A DNA stretch of 13,390 nucleotides from Bact-19 sp038319215 (GTDB lineage Bacteria; Bacteroidota; Bacteroidia; Bacteroidales; ML635J-15), in assembly GCA_038319215.1 (NCBI GenBank), contig JBBQCZ010000111.1:1-13390 (forward strand), written 5' to 3'. The notes beneath the pieces are model-generated. The model was not told where the DNA came from, did not search any database, and saw only the letters and a list, made by a program, of their open reading frames with translations. The first letter of the stretch is position 1, and each line of letters opens with the position of its first letter. The position numbers and the translations under genes are program-made. Shown here piece after piece: positions 6,695-13,390 of the stretch.

Positions 6695-6870
6695 TGTCGT
6701 TCGCTCGGATTTAGCTAGGCTGCGTTGCGCTGATTAACTTCACTTCGGCAATGGCTCAGTGTACCACGTTGAGCTCACCTCTAACGAGGTTCGGTGCGCC
6801 GCGTCGAAGCAGTCGAAGTGAGCTCACGCCAGTTGGCGGTTCGGTTGTAATATGAGTGCGCCTAAGGCTA
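6695..6870. repeat. GC-rich intergenic repeat block
   Basis: This block contrasts with the AT-rich surroundings. It starts with cgctcggatttagct, like the block at 281, and contains repeated gtcgaag and gaagtgagctca words and many short inverted pieces. It lies between the converging RidA and relQ genes. No gene, RNA or terminator can be supported in 6658-6943 otherwise. Confidence 0.5.
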
Positions 6871-6943
6871 GCTATCGGTTTTGGTTGCTAAAAAGTTGAA
6901 TTCAATTACTAGTATCATAAAAATATTGATCCAAGGTTCTCCG

Positions 6944-7675
6944 CTAAGTTCTATTGAGTTGTTGAAAGGCGTTTTTATCCTTACTTGTGCCTTCAGTGGG
7001 AATTGCGTTATTATACAATTTCTGCATTCTCATATCGACATCAGAAATTACATCAGCACACTCTTTTAATTCCTGTGTGATAGCTTCAATTCTATTTGCG
7101 GGTAGTTTGTATGATAATTCGTGTTCCAGTGAAGCCCAAAAATCCATTGCAATAGTCCTAATCTGAATCTCAACATTGACGATTTCGGTACTCGTTGACA
7201 GAAAAACAGGAATAGTAACAATCAGATGTAAGCTTCGATAACCATTTGGCTTCGGGTTTTTAATATAATCAGATTTTCGTATTAAACCTACATCATCCTG
7301 GGATGTAAGCAGGTCTGCAATAACATAGATATCATCAATGTGAGAACAAATTACCCTAACTCCGGCAATGTCGGTGAGGTTTTTCCTGGCAGACTCAACG
7401 CTAAGTTCGCAACCACGTTTGTTTAGCTTATCCATGATGCTTTTGGGTGTTTTAATTCTGTATTTTATAGAATGGAGTGGGTTGCGATCTTTCACATATT
7501 TAAATTCATCATTCAGATTTTCTAACTTTGTTGTAATTTCCCTTGCAGCAGAAGAATATAGGTTTTGCGTCACAATTAGAGAACTTATGATTTTTGCTTT
7601 ATCCTCAGGCAGATTATAGCCTTTTAGCCCATCAATTAGATAAGCAACTTTTAAATCTTCAATATTTTTATCCAT
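6944..7675 (-). CDS. relQ: Small alarmone synthetase, RelQ/SAS1-like GTP pyrophosphokinase
   Basis: A 243-residue stand-alone RelA/SpoT synthetase domain without the hydrolase and regulatory domains of long Rel proteins. It should transfer pyrophosphate from ATP to GDP or GTP to make (p)ppGpp. Visible motifs in order: SIKYRIKTPKS (69-79), DIAGVRVIC (102-110, D102), NPKPNGYRSLH (140-150, base-binding region), VEIQIRT (168-174, E169 as the likely catalytic acid) and DFWASLEHELSYK (178-190). The length fits the RelQ/SAS1 group. It is the last minus-strand gene of the island, about 145 nt behind the DUF4268 gene, with a duplicated hsdR end in the gap. It may be read through from the restriction operon or have its own promoter; none is obvious. 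A defence role is inferred from position only. Confidence 0.88.
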   Translation of the reverse strand: MDKNIEDLKVAYLIDGLKGYNLPEDKAKIISSLIVTQNLYSSAAREITTKLENLNDEFKYVKDRNPLHSIKYRIKTPKSIMDKLNKRGCELSVESARKNLTDIAGVRVICSHIDDIYVIADLLTSQDDVGLIRKSDYIKNPKPNGYRSLHLIVTIPVFLSTSTEIVNVEIQIRTIAMDFWASLEHELSYKLPANRIEAITQELKECADVISDVDMRMQKLYNNAIPTEGTSKDKNAFQQLNRT

Positions 7676-7738
7676 TTTTTTTATTTTATTCTGTTTCTCA
7701 AGTGCAAATTTCAGCCAAACAGTGGATTTGTAATCTGA

Positions 7739-7769
7739 GTATTCTTTATTTCCTCAACTCATTATAAAC
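7739..7769 (-). repeat. 31-bp direct repeat: orphan copy of the hsdR 3' end
   Basis: This is identical to 9374-9404. Read on the minus strand it encodes the last residues of HsdR (VYNELRK) and its stop, followed by the same flank. With the second copy it brackets the two nuclease genes (7770-9373). It marks a past duplication or cassette insertion at the hsdR end. Confidence 0.9.
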
Positions 7770-7771
7770 TG

Positions 7772-7815
7772 TCGCTCGCTAGGATTGCAAATCCGAGCGG
7801 GCTCGGGCTGGGTGG
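7772..7815. repeat. GC-rich hairpin between the nuclease operon and relQ
   Basis: CGCTCG (7773-7778) can pair with CGAGCG (7794-7799), and inside it GGATT pairs with AATCC over GCA. The gtcgctcg and gcaaatccgagcg words resemble the GC-rich repeats at 281 and 6695. It begins directly after the 31-bp hsdR-end copy. No T run follows on the minus strand, so it is not a typical terminator. Confidence 0.45.
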
Positions 7816-7819
7816 AGTA

Positions 7820-8938
7820 TTATTTATTATTTCTCAAAAACGCTGCTAAATTTTTAATGACCTCAGCAAATGATTTATCCATCCTCATTAACGAATCAAC
7901 TAAAAACACATTCATTTTAGTCCAATCATCTTTATCATATACATTAATACCTTCTTTCTGGTCTCTGATTCGACAGGTGATTTTATCGTCCATTCTTTCC
8001 CAACCTAATTTCTTTCCAAATTCTGATTCAATTTCATCCTTATGTATATATAGAAAATCGAATATTTTTTTGTTTTCTTCTTTGTTACCTCGACTAATAT
8101 AGATCTCATTTCTGACATTATTCTTTGAAACAACAATGTTGATTCCAATTCCTGAAATACCAACTGAGACTCCCAACCAATTGTCTTTTGTTGGTGATAT
8201 ATTTGACGTGAATTTGTTTTTAGTATTGTTATATTTGATGAACTGTTCCCAAAACTCAAGTCTTAGATAATGTCGAGTTTTTAATGTTTCTTGTGAACTA
8301 ATATCGTCTTGTGTTTTATCGGCCATAACAATGGTATAGTCTTCAGCATCTTTTATTGGCAGTATCTGTTCTACATTTAATAAAAGTTCTTCACCAAATT
8401 GATAAGGAGTAACTTTGAAGCATTGAATTCTCATTTTATAACTCATTAGCCAAAGAACGGTTGATGTAACTTCTTTTCGATATTGTCCAGCAACCATCAT
8501 GATACGCTGTTTGGTTCCCTGATTTAACTGAAGTTCTTCAAAATCAGTATTCTCAAAGAATTCAGCTAGTCTTTCTTCAGCGGATGCTGAACTACCCAAA
8601 TAGTTTTGGTAAATATTTTTAATGTTATCTTTTGATAGAGTTGAGCAATAACTTGCATATTTTAAAACTTGCCACGTTACATCTTTCCCACTATCATCAA
8701 GTTTGTTTTCAATTACAACAATATTGCCTTGTTTGTCTAAAGCAAGCAAGTCTAACCTTTCTTTGGTATCAGTAAATCCTGCAAACTCTTTTTGAATTAT
8801 TAGAAGTTCTTCACCTAAACTTTCTGGATTATTTGCAATCCATTCTTGAAGGTTCTTACGTTCTGTAAAACCAAGATCTGAAAAGGACTTTTCTGCAAGT
8901 TTGGAAATTCTGTTTTTTTGTTTGTCAATTAGATACAT
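7820..8938 (-). CDS. DUF4268-domain protein with PD-(D/E)xK nuclease domain
   Basis: A 372-residue cytoplasmic protein. Residues about 1-150 form a RecB/NucS-like nuclease fold: an acidic E44 (LGEEL), D63 in RLDLLALD, E77-x-K79 in VVIENK, and a downstream Q90xxxY motif, which together make an intact catalytic set. The C-terminal part (about 230-365) looks like DUF4268: RLEFWEQFIKYNN, GVSVGISGIGINIVV, a helix with EIESEFGKKLGWER, and a final DWTKMNVFLVDSL segment. Such proteins are frequent next to type I restriction genes. It follows the preceding nuclease gene by 3 nt and should be cotranscribed with hsdR. The substrate is unknown; a role in attack on foreign DNA is inferred from domain and context. 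Confidence 0.85.
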   Translation of the reverse strand: MYLIDKQKNRISKLAEKSFSDLGFTERKNLQEWIANNPESLGEELLIIQKEFAGFTDTKERLDLLALDKQGNIVVIENKLDDSGKDVTWQVLKYASYCSTLSKDNIKNIYQNYLGSSASAEERLAEFFENTDFEELQLNQGTKQRIMMVAGQYRKEVTSTVLWLMSYKMRIQCFKVTPYQFGEELLLNVEQILPIKDAEDYTIVMADKTQDDISSQETLKTRHYLRLEFWEQFIKYNNTKNKFTSNISPTKDNWLGVSVGISGIGINIVVSKNNVRNEIYISRGNKEENKKIFDFLYIHKDEIESEFGKKLGWERMDDKITCRIRDQKEGINVYDKDDWTKMNVFLVDSLMRMDKSFAEVIKNLAAFLRNNK

Positions 8939-8941
8939 AAC

Positions 8942-9364
8942 TTATCTTTTTAGTAGATCCCAATTGTTTTTATAATGTTGTTTATTCGCTCTTAGCATAG
9001 ACAGATTCATTCCTTTACGTTTGTCTCCAGGACTATGATACATCAGATTTTTACTATTTATATCATCGTGAGGAACAATATAAATCTCTGGAACTTCTTC
9101 TGGCTCATTTATCTTATTTCTGAATGATAAAAATACAATAAAGTGGTTTGGTTTTGATGAATCCTGATCGACATTGTCCAGAGGAAACATGGTTGTTCCA
9201 ATTAATCCCTTAACATCAATCGTAATTTGTCTATGATTGTCGAGGTGCACAATAATATCAATACTTTTTTTATTCCCGAGGGTAATATAAGCATCAAAAC
9301 CAAGGCGATACAATGTTGCCAAAACATAATACTCTGAAGCTAAATTTGTGTTGTATTTTGTCAT
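8942..9364 (-). CDS. Small PD-(D/E)xK-like nuclease-fold protein
   Basis: A 140-residue protein with an N-terminal restriction-endonuclease-like core: E11 in ASEYYVLATLYRLGFDA, D36 in KSIDIIV, and D50-x-K52 in ITIDVKG. The order helix-E, beta-D, beta-(D)xK matches the Holliday-resolvase/restriction-like superfamily. The second half has a strand FIVFLSF and a basic tail. No family name can be assigned. It starts 16 nt after the hsdR stop and ends 3 nt before the DUF4268 gene, so the three genes are very likely one transcript. It may be a nuclease partner, an accessory subunit or an immunity protein of the locus; these options cannot be separated here. Confidence 0.7.
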   Translation of the reverse strand: MTKYNTNLASEYYVLATLYRLGFDAYITLGNKKSIDIIVHLDNHRQITIDVKGLIGTTMFPLDNVDQDSSKPNHFIVFLSFRNKINEPEEVPEIYIVPHDDINSKNLMYHSPGDKRKGMNLSMLRANKQHYKNNWDLLKR

Positions 9365-9373
9365 AATATAATT

Positions 9374-9404
9374 GTATTCTTTATTTCCTCAACTCATTAT
9401 AAAC
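9374..9404 (-). repeat. 31-bp direct repeat: native hsdR 3' end
   Basis: This is the exact partner of 7739-7769. Here the repeat is the true end of hsdR (codons for VYNELRK, the stop at 9381) and the start of the spacer to the next gene. Recombination between the copies would remove both nuclease genes and leave hsdR intact in front of relQ. Confidence 0.9.
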
Positions 9405-12392
9405 CCTCTTCAACATATAATCCCTTACCAGATTTCCAAATTCTTTATCGTCCATAATCTTTGTAAAGATATCTTGATTTTGATCCATCCTTGCAATCCA
9501 TTTATCTAAATAAACGTCATCAAATCCAAATTTGAAATTATCAATAGAATTTGATCTTGCTTGCACTGATAATTTTTCATCTTGAACCATATCTCCAATT
9601 ACCTGCTCAAAAACTAATTTGTCTGCATTGGCAAAATTTGTCCCAAGTCGTTTATTCAACACTTCAATAATCTCAGATAAAGCGGCTTCCTCTTCTTTGT
9701 TCATTCTAATTCCACCTTCAGTCATACCTTCGAGACCATACTCGCCTTGAGATTCCATCGCAATATCTTGTTCCGATATTTTCTGTAAGCGATAATACTC
9801 CAAAGCTACTTCATCACCTAGTTTAAACCTGTCATCTTGGTTTGTTCTTGGTAGCTTTTTTAGTAAGAATCTTGCATAAGTGTAAAGTTTCTCAAGCTCC
9901 ACATCTGTAAATGGCATTATCTGTGTCAGAAAAGAATATAAGCGAGTAAAAACCTGAACTGCATGTTTGAAGTTTTCTTGAGTTATTTCTGTTCCAATAA
10001 CATCGTCTTTTGAATTCTCTATTGGCAAGCGTTTGTATCTTTCAACTGCCGGATCAATATAAGCGTTTAGTTTTGCTTGCTCACTTACTGTTAAAGCTTT
10101 TTTCGAGCGGAAGAAAACATTGCAAAAATTGTCAATTTCTGTTGTCCATATAATTTGAGCTTTTTCTATTTCAGCTTTCAAATCGTATAAATGGTTGGGA
10201 TCGGTTGTTTCTTCAACTGTTGTAAGTTCGTAATAAGGTTGGAATGAGTTTAAAATCTCCTCTGTTTCATTGGCAAAGTCGAGAATAAACGTATCATCTT
10301 TACCAGCGTACATGCGATTAAGTCGAGATAAAGTTTGAACAGCTTTTACTCCCGAAAGTTTCTTGTCAACATACATTGTATGCAAAAGTGGTTGGTCAAA
10401 ACCTGTTTGATATTTATCTGCAACAAGCAACAATTGATACTCATTGGTGGAGAATTTCTTTGGTAATTCCTTTTCTTTTATTCCATTAAATTCTACTTCG
10501 GTAATGCCTTCGGGATGATTATCGTAAATTACTTTTCCCGAAAATGCAACTAGAGTTTTAATGTTTGTGTATCCATTTACGGCAATATAATTATCGAACT
10601 CCTCTTTATATCTAACTGCATGTAGTCTTGAACTGGTAACAACCATCGCTTTTGCTTTTCCACCAATCTTTTTTGAAACAATCTGACGGAAATGCTCTAC
10701 CATTACTTCGGTTTTCTGCGCCAAATTATGTGGGTGAAGTGATAAAAATCGTGCAATTGCCCTAGATGCTTGTTTTTTATTTACATTAGGATCATCTTCT
10801 ATTTGTTTTGATAATTTGAAATAGGTTTTGTATGTGGTATAATGTTTCAGAACATCCAAAATAAAACCTTCTTCAATTGCTTGTTTCATTGAGTAAAGAT
10901 GAAATGGTCTTGGCTTGTCATCGGCTCCCATTGTTCCAAACACTTCAACAGTTTTTGATTTTGGCGTAGCTGTAAAACCAAAGAAACTTAAGTTGACTTG
11001 TTTTCCTCTAACAGCCATAGATTTTCTAATTTCATCTTCGGCATCTTCTTCTAATCCTGTATAAACCTCTTCGAGTTCTGCTTCTTCTAATGATTGTGCG
11101 GATAAAACCTCTTTCATTTTCTTTGATGCTTCGCCACCCTGACTGGAATGTGCTTCATCAATTATTACAGCATATTTTCGATTTGGAATTTCTCCAATCT
11201 TATCTAAAATAAATGGGAATTTCTGAAGTGTAGTTATGATAATATTTGATCCAGCCGTTAAAGAATCTGCTAATTGCTGAGAATCTTTATCAATTTTTTG
11301 TACAACACCGTCCTTGTGTTCAAACTGGTAAATGGTATTTTGCAACTGGTTGTCCAGCACTTTTCTGTCGGTAATTACAATAACAGAATCGAAAATTCTT
11401 TCGTTATCGCTATTATGTAAGCTTGATAACCGATACGACAGCCAAGCTATGGAATTAGATTTTCCAGAACCAGCAGAATGTTGAATTAAATAATTTTGTC
11501 CGGCTCCTTTAATTTTAGCATCTTTGGTTAACTCACGTACGACTTCCATTTGGTGAAAACGTGGAAATATCATCGTTTCTTTTGTTTTCTTTGTGCCGTT
11601 AAGTTCGTATTCTTCAACGCTTAAATGTAGAAATTTTCCGATGATATCCATAAAACTATCCTTTGCCCAAACATATTCCCATAAATATGCTGTTCTGTAT
11701 CCATTTGGGTTTGGTGGATTACCGGCTCCGTTTTGGTAGCCTAAGTTAAATGGTAAATATCTTGTGGTTTTACCAGATAATTTGGTTGTCATAAAACATT
11801 CATCGGTATCAACCGCAAAATGTACTAATGAGCGTTTCTTAAATTGGAAAATAGGTTCGCTGGGTTCTCTATCGTAAACATATTGTTTTTTTGCATTCGA
11901 AACATTTTGTCCGGTAAACTGATTTTTAAGTTCGATAGTTGCAATTGGCAGACCGTTCAAAGCCAGCACCATATCCAATGAGTTCTCGCCTTTACGTTCG
12001 TAATACAATTGTCTGATAACAGATAATTTATTGGCATTGTACAAACGATCAGCATCTGGATTTAACGAACTTTCAGGTTTAAAAAACGCCATTTTAAATT
12101 TAACGCCATAATCAGTAAAACCATTTCGGATAACGTCTAAAGTTCCACGCAATTCCAATTCGCGAACTAATCGCTGAATTACTTTAGTTCCTACATCAGC
12201 TTTATGAATATTAGTTATTTTATCCCATTCTTTGGGTTGCGATTCCGATAGAAATTCGATAATGTATTTTGGAAATAATCCCAAATGAGCATCGTAATCA
12301 TCAGAATATCCATTTATATAACCACCATTTTCCAATAATGATTTTTCAATTGCTGCTTCAAATGTTGCTTCTGTATGTATTCCTTGTGCCAT
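9381..12392 (-). CDS. hsdR: Type I restriction enzyme, R subunit
   Basis: A 1003-residue translocase-nuclease subunit that, with HsdM2S, cuts DNA lacking the host methylation. The N-terminal nuclease shows D140 and E154-x-K156 (TIELKNQ). The helicase part has a Walker A HSAGSGKSNS (K311), DEAH box D412-H415 in VIIDEAHSSQGG, motif III FTATPK near 474, motif V-like ADKYQTGFDQP and motif VI QTLSRLNRMYAGKD. The rest is the helical C-terminal region that docks on HsdM. The length is normal and no disruption is seen. The start MAQGIHTEATFE is supported by a duplicated copy at 12929. Genes for HsdM and HsdS are absent from the window and probably lie beyond its right edge. Two nuclease genes follow closely. 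Both ends of this gene are duplicated nearby. Confidence 0.95.
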   Translation of the reverse strand: MAQGIHTEATFEAAIEKSLLENGGYINGYSDDYDAHLGLFPKYIIEFLSESQPKEWDKITNIHKADVGTKVIQRLVRELELRGTLDVIRNGFTDYGVKFKMAFFKPESSLNPDADRLYNANKLSVIRQLYYERKGENSLDMVLALNGLPIATIELKNQFTGQNVSNAKKQYVYDREPSEPIFQFKKRSLVHFAVDTDECFMTTKLSGKTTRYLPFNLGYQNGAGNPPNPNGYRTAYLWEYVWAKDSFMDIIGKFLHLSVEEYELNGTKKTKETMIFPRFHQMEVVRELTKDAKIKGAGQNYLIQHSAGSGKSNSIAWLSYRLSSLHNSDNERIFDSVIVITDRKVLDNQLQNTIYQFEHKDGVVQKIDKDSQQLADSLTAGSNIIITTLQKFPFILDKIGEIPNRKYAVIIDEAHSSQGGEASKKMKEVLSAQSLEEAELEEVYTGLEEDAEDEIRKSMAVRGKQVNLSFFGFTATPKSKTVEVFGTMGADDKPRPFHLYSMKQAIEEGFILDVLKHYTTYKTYFKLSKQIEDDPNVNKKQASRAIARFLSLHPHNLAQKTEVMVEHFRQIVSKKIGGKAKAMVVTSSRLHAVRYKEEFDNYIAVNGYTNIKTLVAFSGKVIYDNHPEGITEVEFNGIKEKELPKKFSTNEYQLLLVADKYQTGFDQPLLHTMYVDKKLSGVKAVQTLSRLNRMYAGKDDTFILDFANETEEILNSFQPYYELTTVEETTDPNHLYDLKAEIEKAQIIWTTEIDNFCNVFFRSKKALTVSEQAKLNAYIDPAVERYKRLPIENSKDDVIGTEITQENFKHAVQVFTRLYSFLTQIMPFTDVELEKLYTYARFLLKKLPRTNQDDRFKLGDEVALEYYRLQKISEQDIAMESQGEYGLEGMTEGGIRMNKEEEAALSEIIEVLNKRLGTNFANADKLVFEQVIGDMVQDEKLSVQARSNSIDNFKFGFDDVYLDKWIARMDQNQDIFTKIMDDKEFGNLVRDYMLKRVYNELRK

Positions 12393-12433
12393 GATTATTT
12401 AATTAACTTTTATCTTTAGTTTTTTATTTGCTT

Positions 12434-12569
12434 TTTTTACTACTTTTTGTTTACAAAGGCTAAGGTTGAGGCTAAGGCTAAGGAAGATTAGCTCCGCCGC
12501 GGCGGATTTGAGTTTAGCTTTTTACTACTTACTACTTACCATTTTTACTACTTTTTGTTTACAAAGGCT
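12434..12569. repeat. 28-bp direct repeat pair around a GC palindrome
   Basis: A 28-bp sequence ending TTTGTTTACAAAGGCT occurs exactly at 12434-12461 and 12542-12569. Between the copies are short ggctaag repeats (12457-12482) and a perfect 14-bp palindrome TCCGCCGCGGCGGA (12493-12506) in very AT-rich surroundings. The stretch 12393-12592 contains no gene. It is the leader of hsdR on the minus strand. Confidence 0.7.
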
Positions 12570-12570
12570 C

Positions 12571-12626
12571 AGGACTACTTACCATTTACCATTTACCATT
12601 TACTACATTTACTACTTTTACTACTT
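12571..12626. repeat. Low-complexity TACCATT/TACTACT tract
   Basis: Tandem taccatt units followed by tactac-type units run into the 12-bp DQVS array. Such tracts vary in length by slippage. On the minus strand it encodes the serine/lysine-rich tail SSKSSKCSKW of the broken fragment. Confidence 0.65.
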
Positions 12627-12757
12627 ACTTGGTCACTTACTTGGTTACTTACTTGGTCACTTACTTGGTTACTTACTTGGTCACTTACTTGGTCACTTAC
12701 TTGGTCACTACTTAGTTCCTTAAATTCTTTATGAATAGGAATTTCGGCAATAAAAAT
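12593..12757 (-). pseudogene. Fragment duplicated from the RecG/AlbA_2-like gene, with DQVS repeats
   Basis: The minus-strand frame contains IAEIPIHKEFKELSS followed by seven DQVS/NQVS units and a low-complexity tail, then stops at 12593. The IPIHKEFKELSS part matches residues of the intact gene at the right edge, and the DNA at 12706-12757 is nearly identical to 13304-13355. The upstream ATP-binding part and the downstream winged-helix part are missing. A frame from 12799 adds an unrelated N-terminus and could yield a 68-residue peptide, but it is best read as a remnant of a partial duplication. Confidence 0.7.
12627..12710 (-). repeat. 12-bp tandem array, 7 units, encoding (D/N)QVS
   Basis: Seven units of acttggt(c/t)actt at a strict 12-bp period. 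On the minus strand each gives four residues, DQVS or NQVS. The period is a multiple of three, so unit gain or loss keeps frame and only changes length. Confidence 0.9.
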
Positions 12758-12854
12758 TTCCGATAAAAATAAGCAATTTATATTTGTGTTAATATTCATT
12801 ATTTCTTAATAATATTTATCTAAATTCGTCTAAGCTCGTCTAAATTTAATAATT

Positions 12855-12929
12855 CTATATGCCGTTCTCCAATAATGATTTTTCAATTGCCGCATCAAAT
12901 GTTGCTTCTGTATGTATTCCTTGTGCCAT
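12855..12929 (-). pseudogene. Truncated duplicate of the hsdR 5' end
   Basis: The minus strand from 12929 encodes MAQGIHTEATFDAAIEKSLL-ENG, then a stop after 24 codons. This is the start of HsdR with one substitution (E12D) up to the break. The DNA matches the true hsdR start over about 66 bp with about 4 differences. It lies directly downstream of the intact RecG/AlbA_2-like gene, where hsdR may once have started. Just downstream (12821-12847) is a phased 10-bp motif, ta(a)(a/g)(t/c)tcgtc, repeated about 2.5 times. Confidence 0.85.
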
Positions 12930-12947
12930 TTTATTATTTTCTTATAA

Positions 12948-13390
12948 TTATGATATCAATAAGTTCAGTAAATTTATTCCTGATTGTGTTATAGCATATT
13001 TTTGATTTCTATCTTTAATGTTAGTAGGTATAGTATATTTTACCCATTCATATTCAATTAAAGGATCAATATAATTTTGTTTATGTTTTGTTTGATTGCT
13101 CAAACCAAGATTTGTAAGTATATCTTTACTTGCTTTTGGCTCATCTGATAAATAAGATAGTGTTGTCTTTGCTTGGCTTCCAAGTTCTTTAATTATCACT
13201 GATTTTACTTGGTTACTTACTTGGTTACTTACTTGGTTACTTACTTGGTCACAAAGATGTTTTACGTCATCCAACGTTCTGATAATCAATGCTTTTACTT
13301 GGTTACTACTTAGTTCCTTAAATTCTTTATGAATAGGAATTTCGGAAATAAAAAAACTACGTTCTGGGTCGTTAGTGTCAAAAATTGGTT
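12948..13390 (-). CDS. RecG/AlbA_2-like ATP-binding regulator, C-terminal part (cut by window edge)
   Basis: The minus-strand frame is open from the window edge (first full codon at 13388) to a stop at 12948, giving 146 residues. It begins PIFDTNDPERSFFISEIPIHKEF, which resembles the end of the HATPase_c_4 domain in AlbA_2-type (RecG C-terminal-like) proteins. A linker with four DQVS/NQVS units follows, then a winged-helix-like tail with DILTNLGLSNQTKHKQNYIDPLIEYEWVKYT, ending KYAITQSG. A TTG at 13289 could serve as a start, but the frame runs through it with family-like sequence upstream, so the gene is longer. Such proteins often sit in restriction-modification islands as putative regulators. 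The exact function is unknown. Confidence 0.75.
   Translation of the reverse strand, partial: PIFDTNDPERSFFISEIPIHKEFKELSSNQVKALIIRTLDDVKHLCDQVSNQVSNQVSNQVKSVIIKELGSQAKTTLSYLSDEPKASKDILTNLGLSNQTKHKQNYIDPLIEYEWVKYTIPTNIKDRNQKYAITQSGINLLNLLIS
13207..13254 (-). repeat. 12-bp tandem array, 4 units, encoding (D/N)QVS
   Basis: Four exact-period 12-bp units inside the intact gene, plus a single separate unit at 13297-13308. They are the same unit as in the array at 12627-12710, but the copy number differs (4 against 7), direct evidence that the array length changes. Confidence 0.9.

Noticed and set aside
6881..7069. 62-codon plus-strand frame
   Set aside because: It is mostly antisense to the 3' end of the relQ gene, with no independent support.
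12627..12710. Possible CRISPR array
   Set aside because: Units are 12 bp with no spacers, coding in the minus strand, and no cas genes are present.
12466..12723. 85-codon plus-strand frame with LLGHLLGY repeats
   Set aside because: It is the opposite-strand reading of the 12-bp DQVS array and the low-complexity tract.
13289..13289. TTG start that would make a separate 113-residue gene
   Set aside because: The frame stays open to the window edge with family-like sequence upstream, so this is an internal codon of a longer gene.

Overview
The window looks like chromosomal DNA of a Bacteroidota bacterium. It is AT-rich, the starts lack strong Shine-Dalgarno sequences, and three candidate promoters carry the Bacteroidota -7 motif TAnnTTTG. 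The gene families also fit: a TPR sensor kinase of the HisKA_2 type with a LytTR regulator, a DUF4268 nuclease, and a RecG-like protein with DQV repeats. A marine Marinilabiliales-like host is a guess only.

Left part (1-3171). The first 270 bases hold a cut inverted repeat and two nearly identical 63-bp copies of a tRNA 3' end plus terminator. One copy is attached to a tRNA-Lys(UUU)-like body without an acceptor 5' strand. A two-component pair follows: a TPR histidine kinase whose stop overlaps the start of a REC-LytTR response regulator. A perfect 10-bp dyad overlaps the putative kinase promoter.

Middle part (3172-6657). Two 9-bp direct repeats spaced 20 bp start to start, a LytTR-like geometry, lie upstream of a gene for a secreted protein with a LamG-like N-terminal half. 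This gene is the best candidate target of the two-component pair. Next come a strong terminator, an inverted-repeat element, a 44-nt symmetric multi-hairpin element, and a gene made of three fused RidA domains, which ends at its own terminator.

Right part (6690-13390, all genes on the minus strand). In transcription order this is a defence-type island. It starts with the C-terminal part of a RecG/AlbA_2-like regulator cut by the window edge. A type I restriction subunit (HsdR) and two PD-(D/E)xK-type nuclease genes in a tight operon follow, and a RelQ-type small alarmone synthetase comes last. Short duplications show a history of cassette rearrangement. The last 31 bp of the hsdR region recur beyond the nuclease pair, next to relQ. 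The first ~66 bp of hsdR and a piece of the RecG-like gene, including its 12-bp DQVS repeats, are also duplicated upstream. HsdM and HsdS are not in the window and would be expected beyond the right edge.
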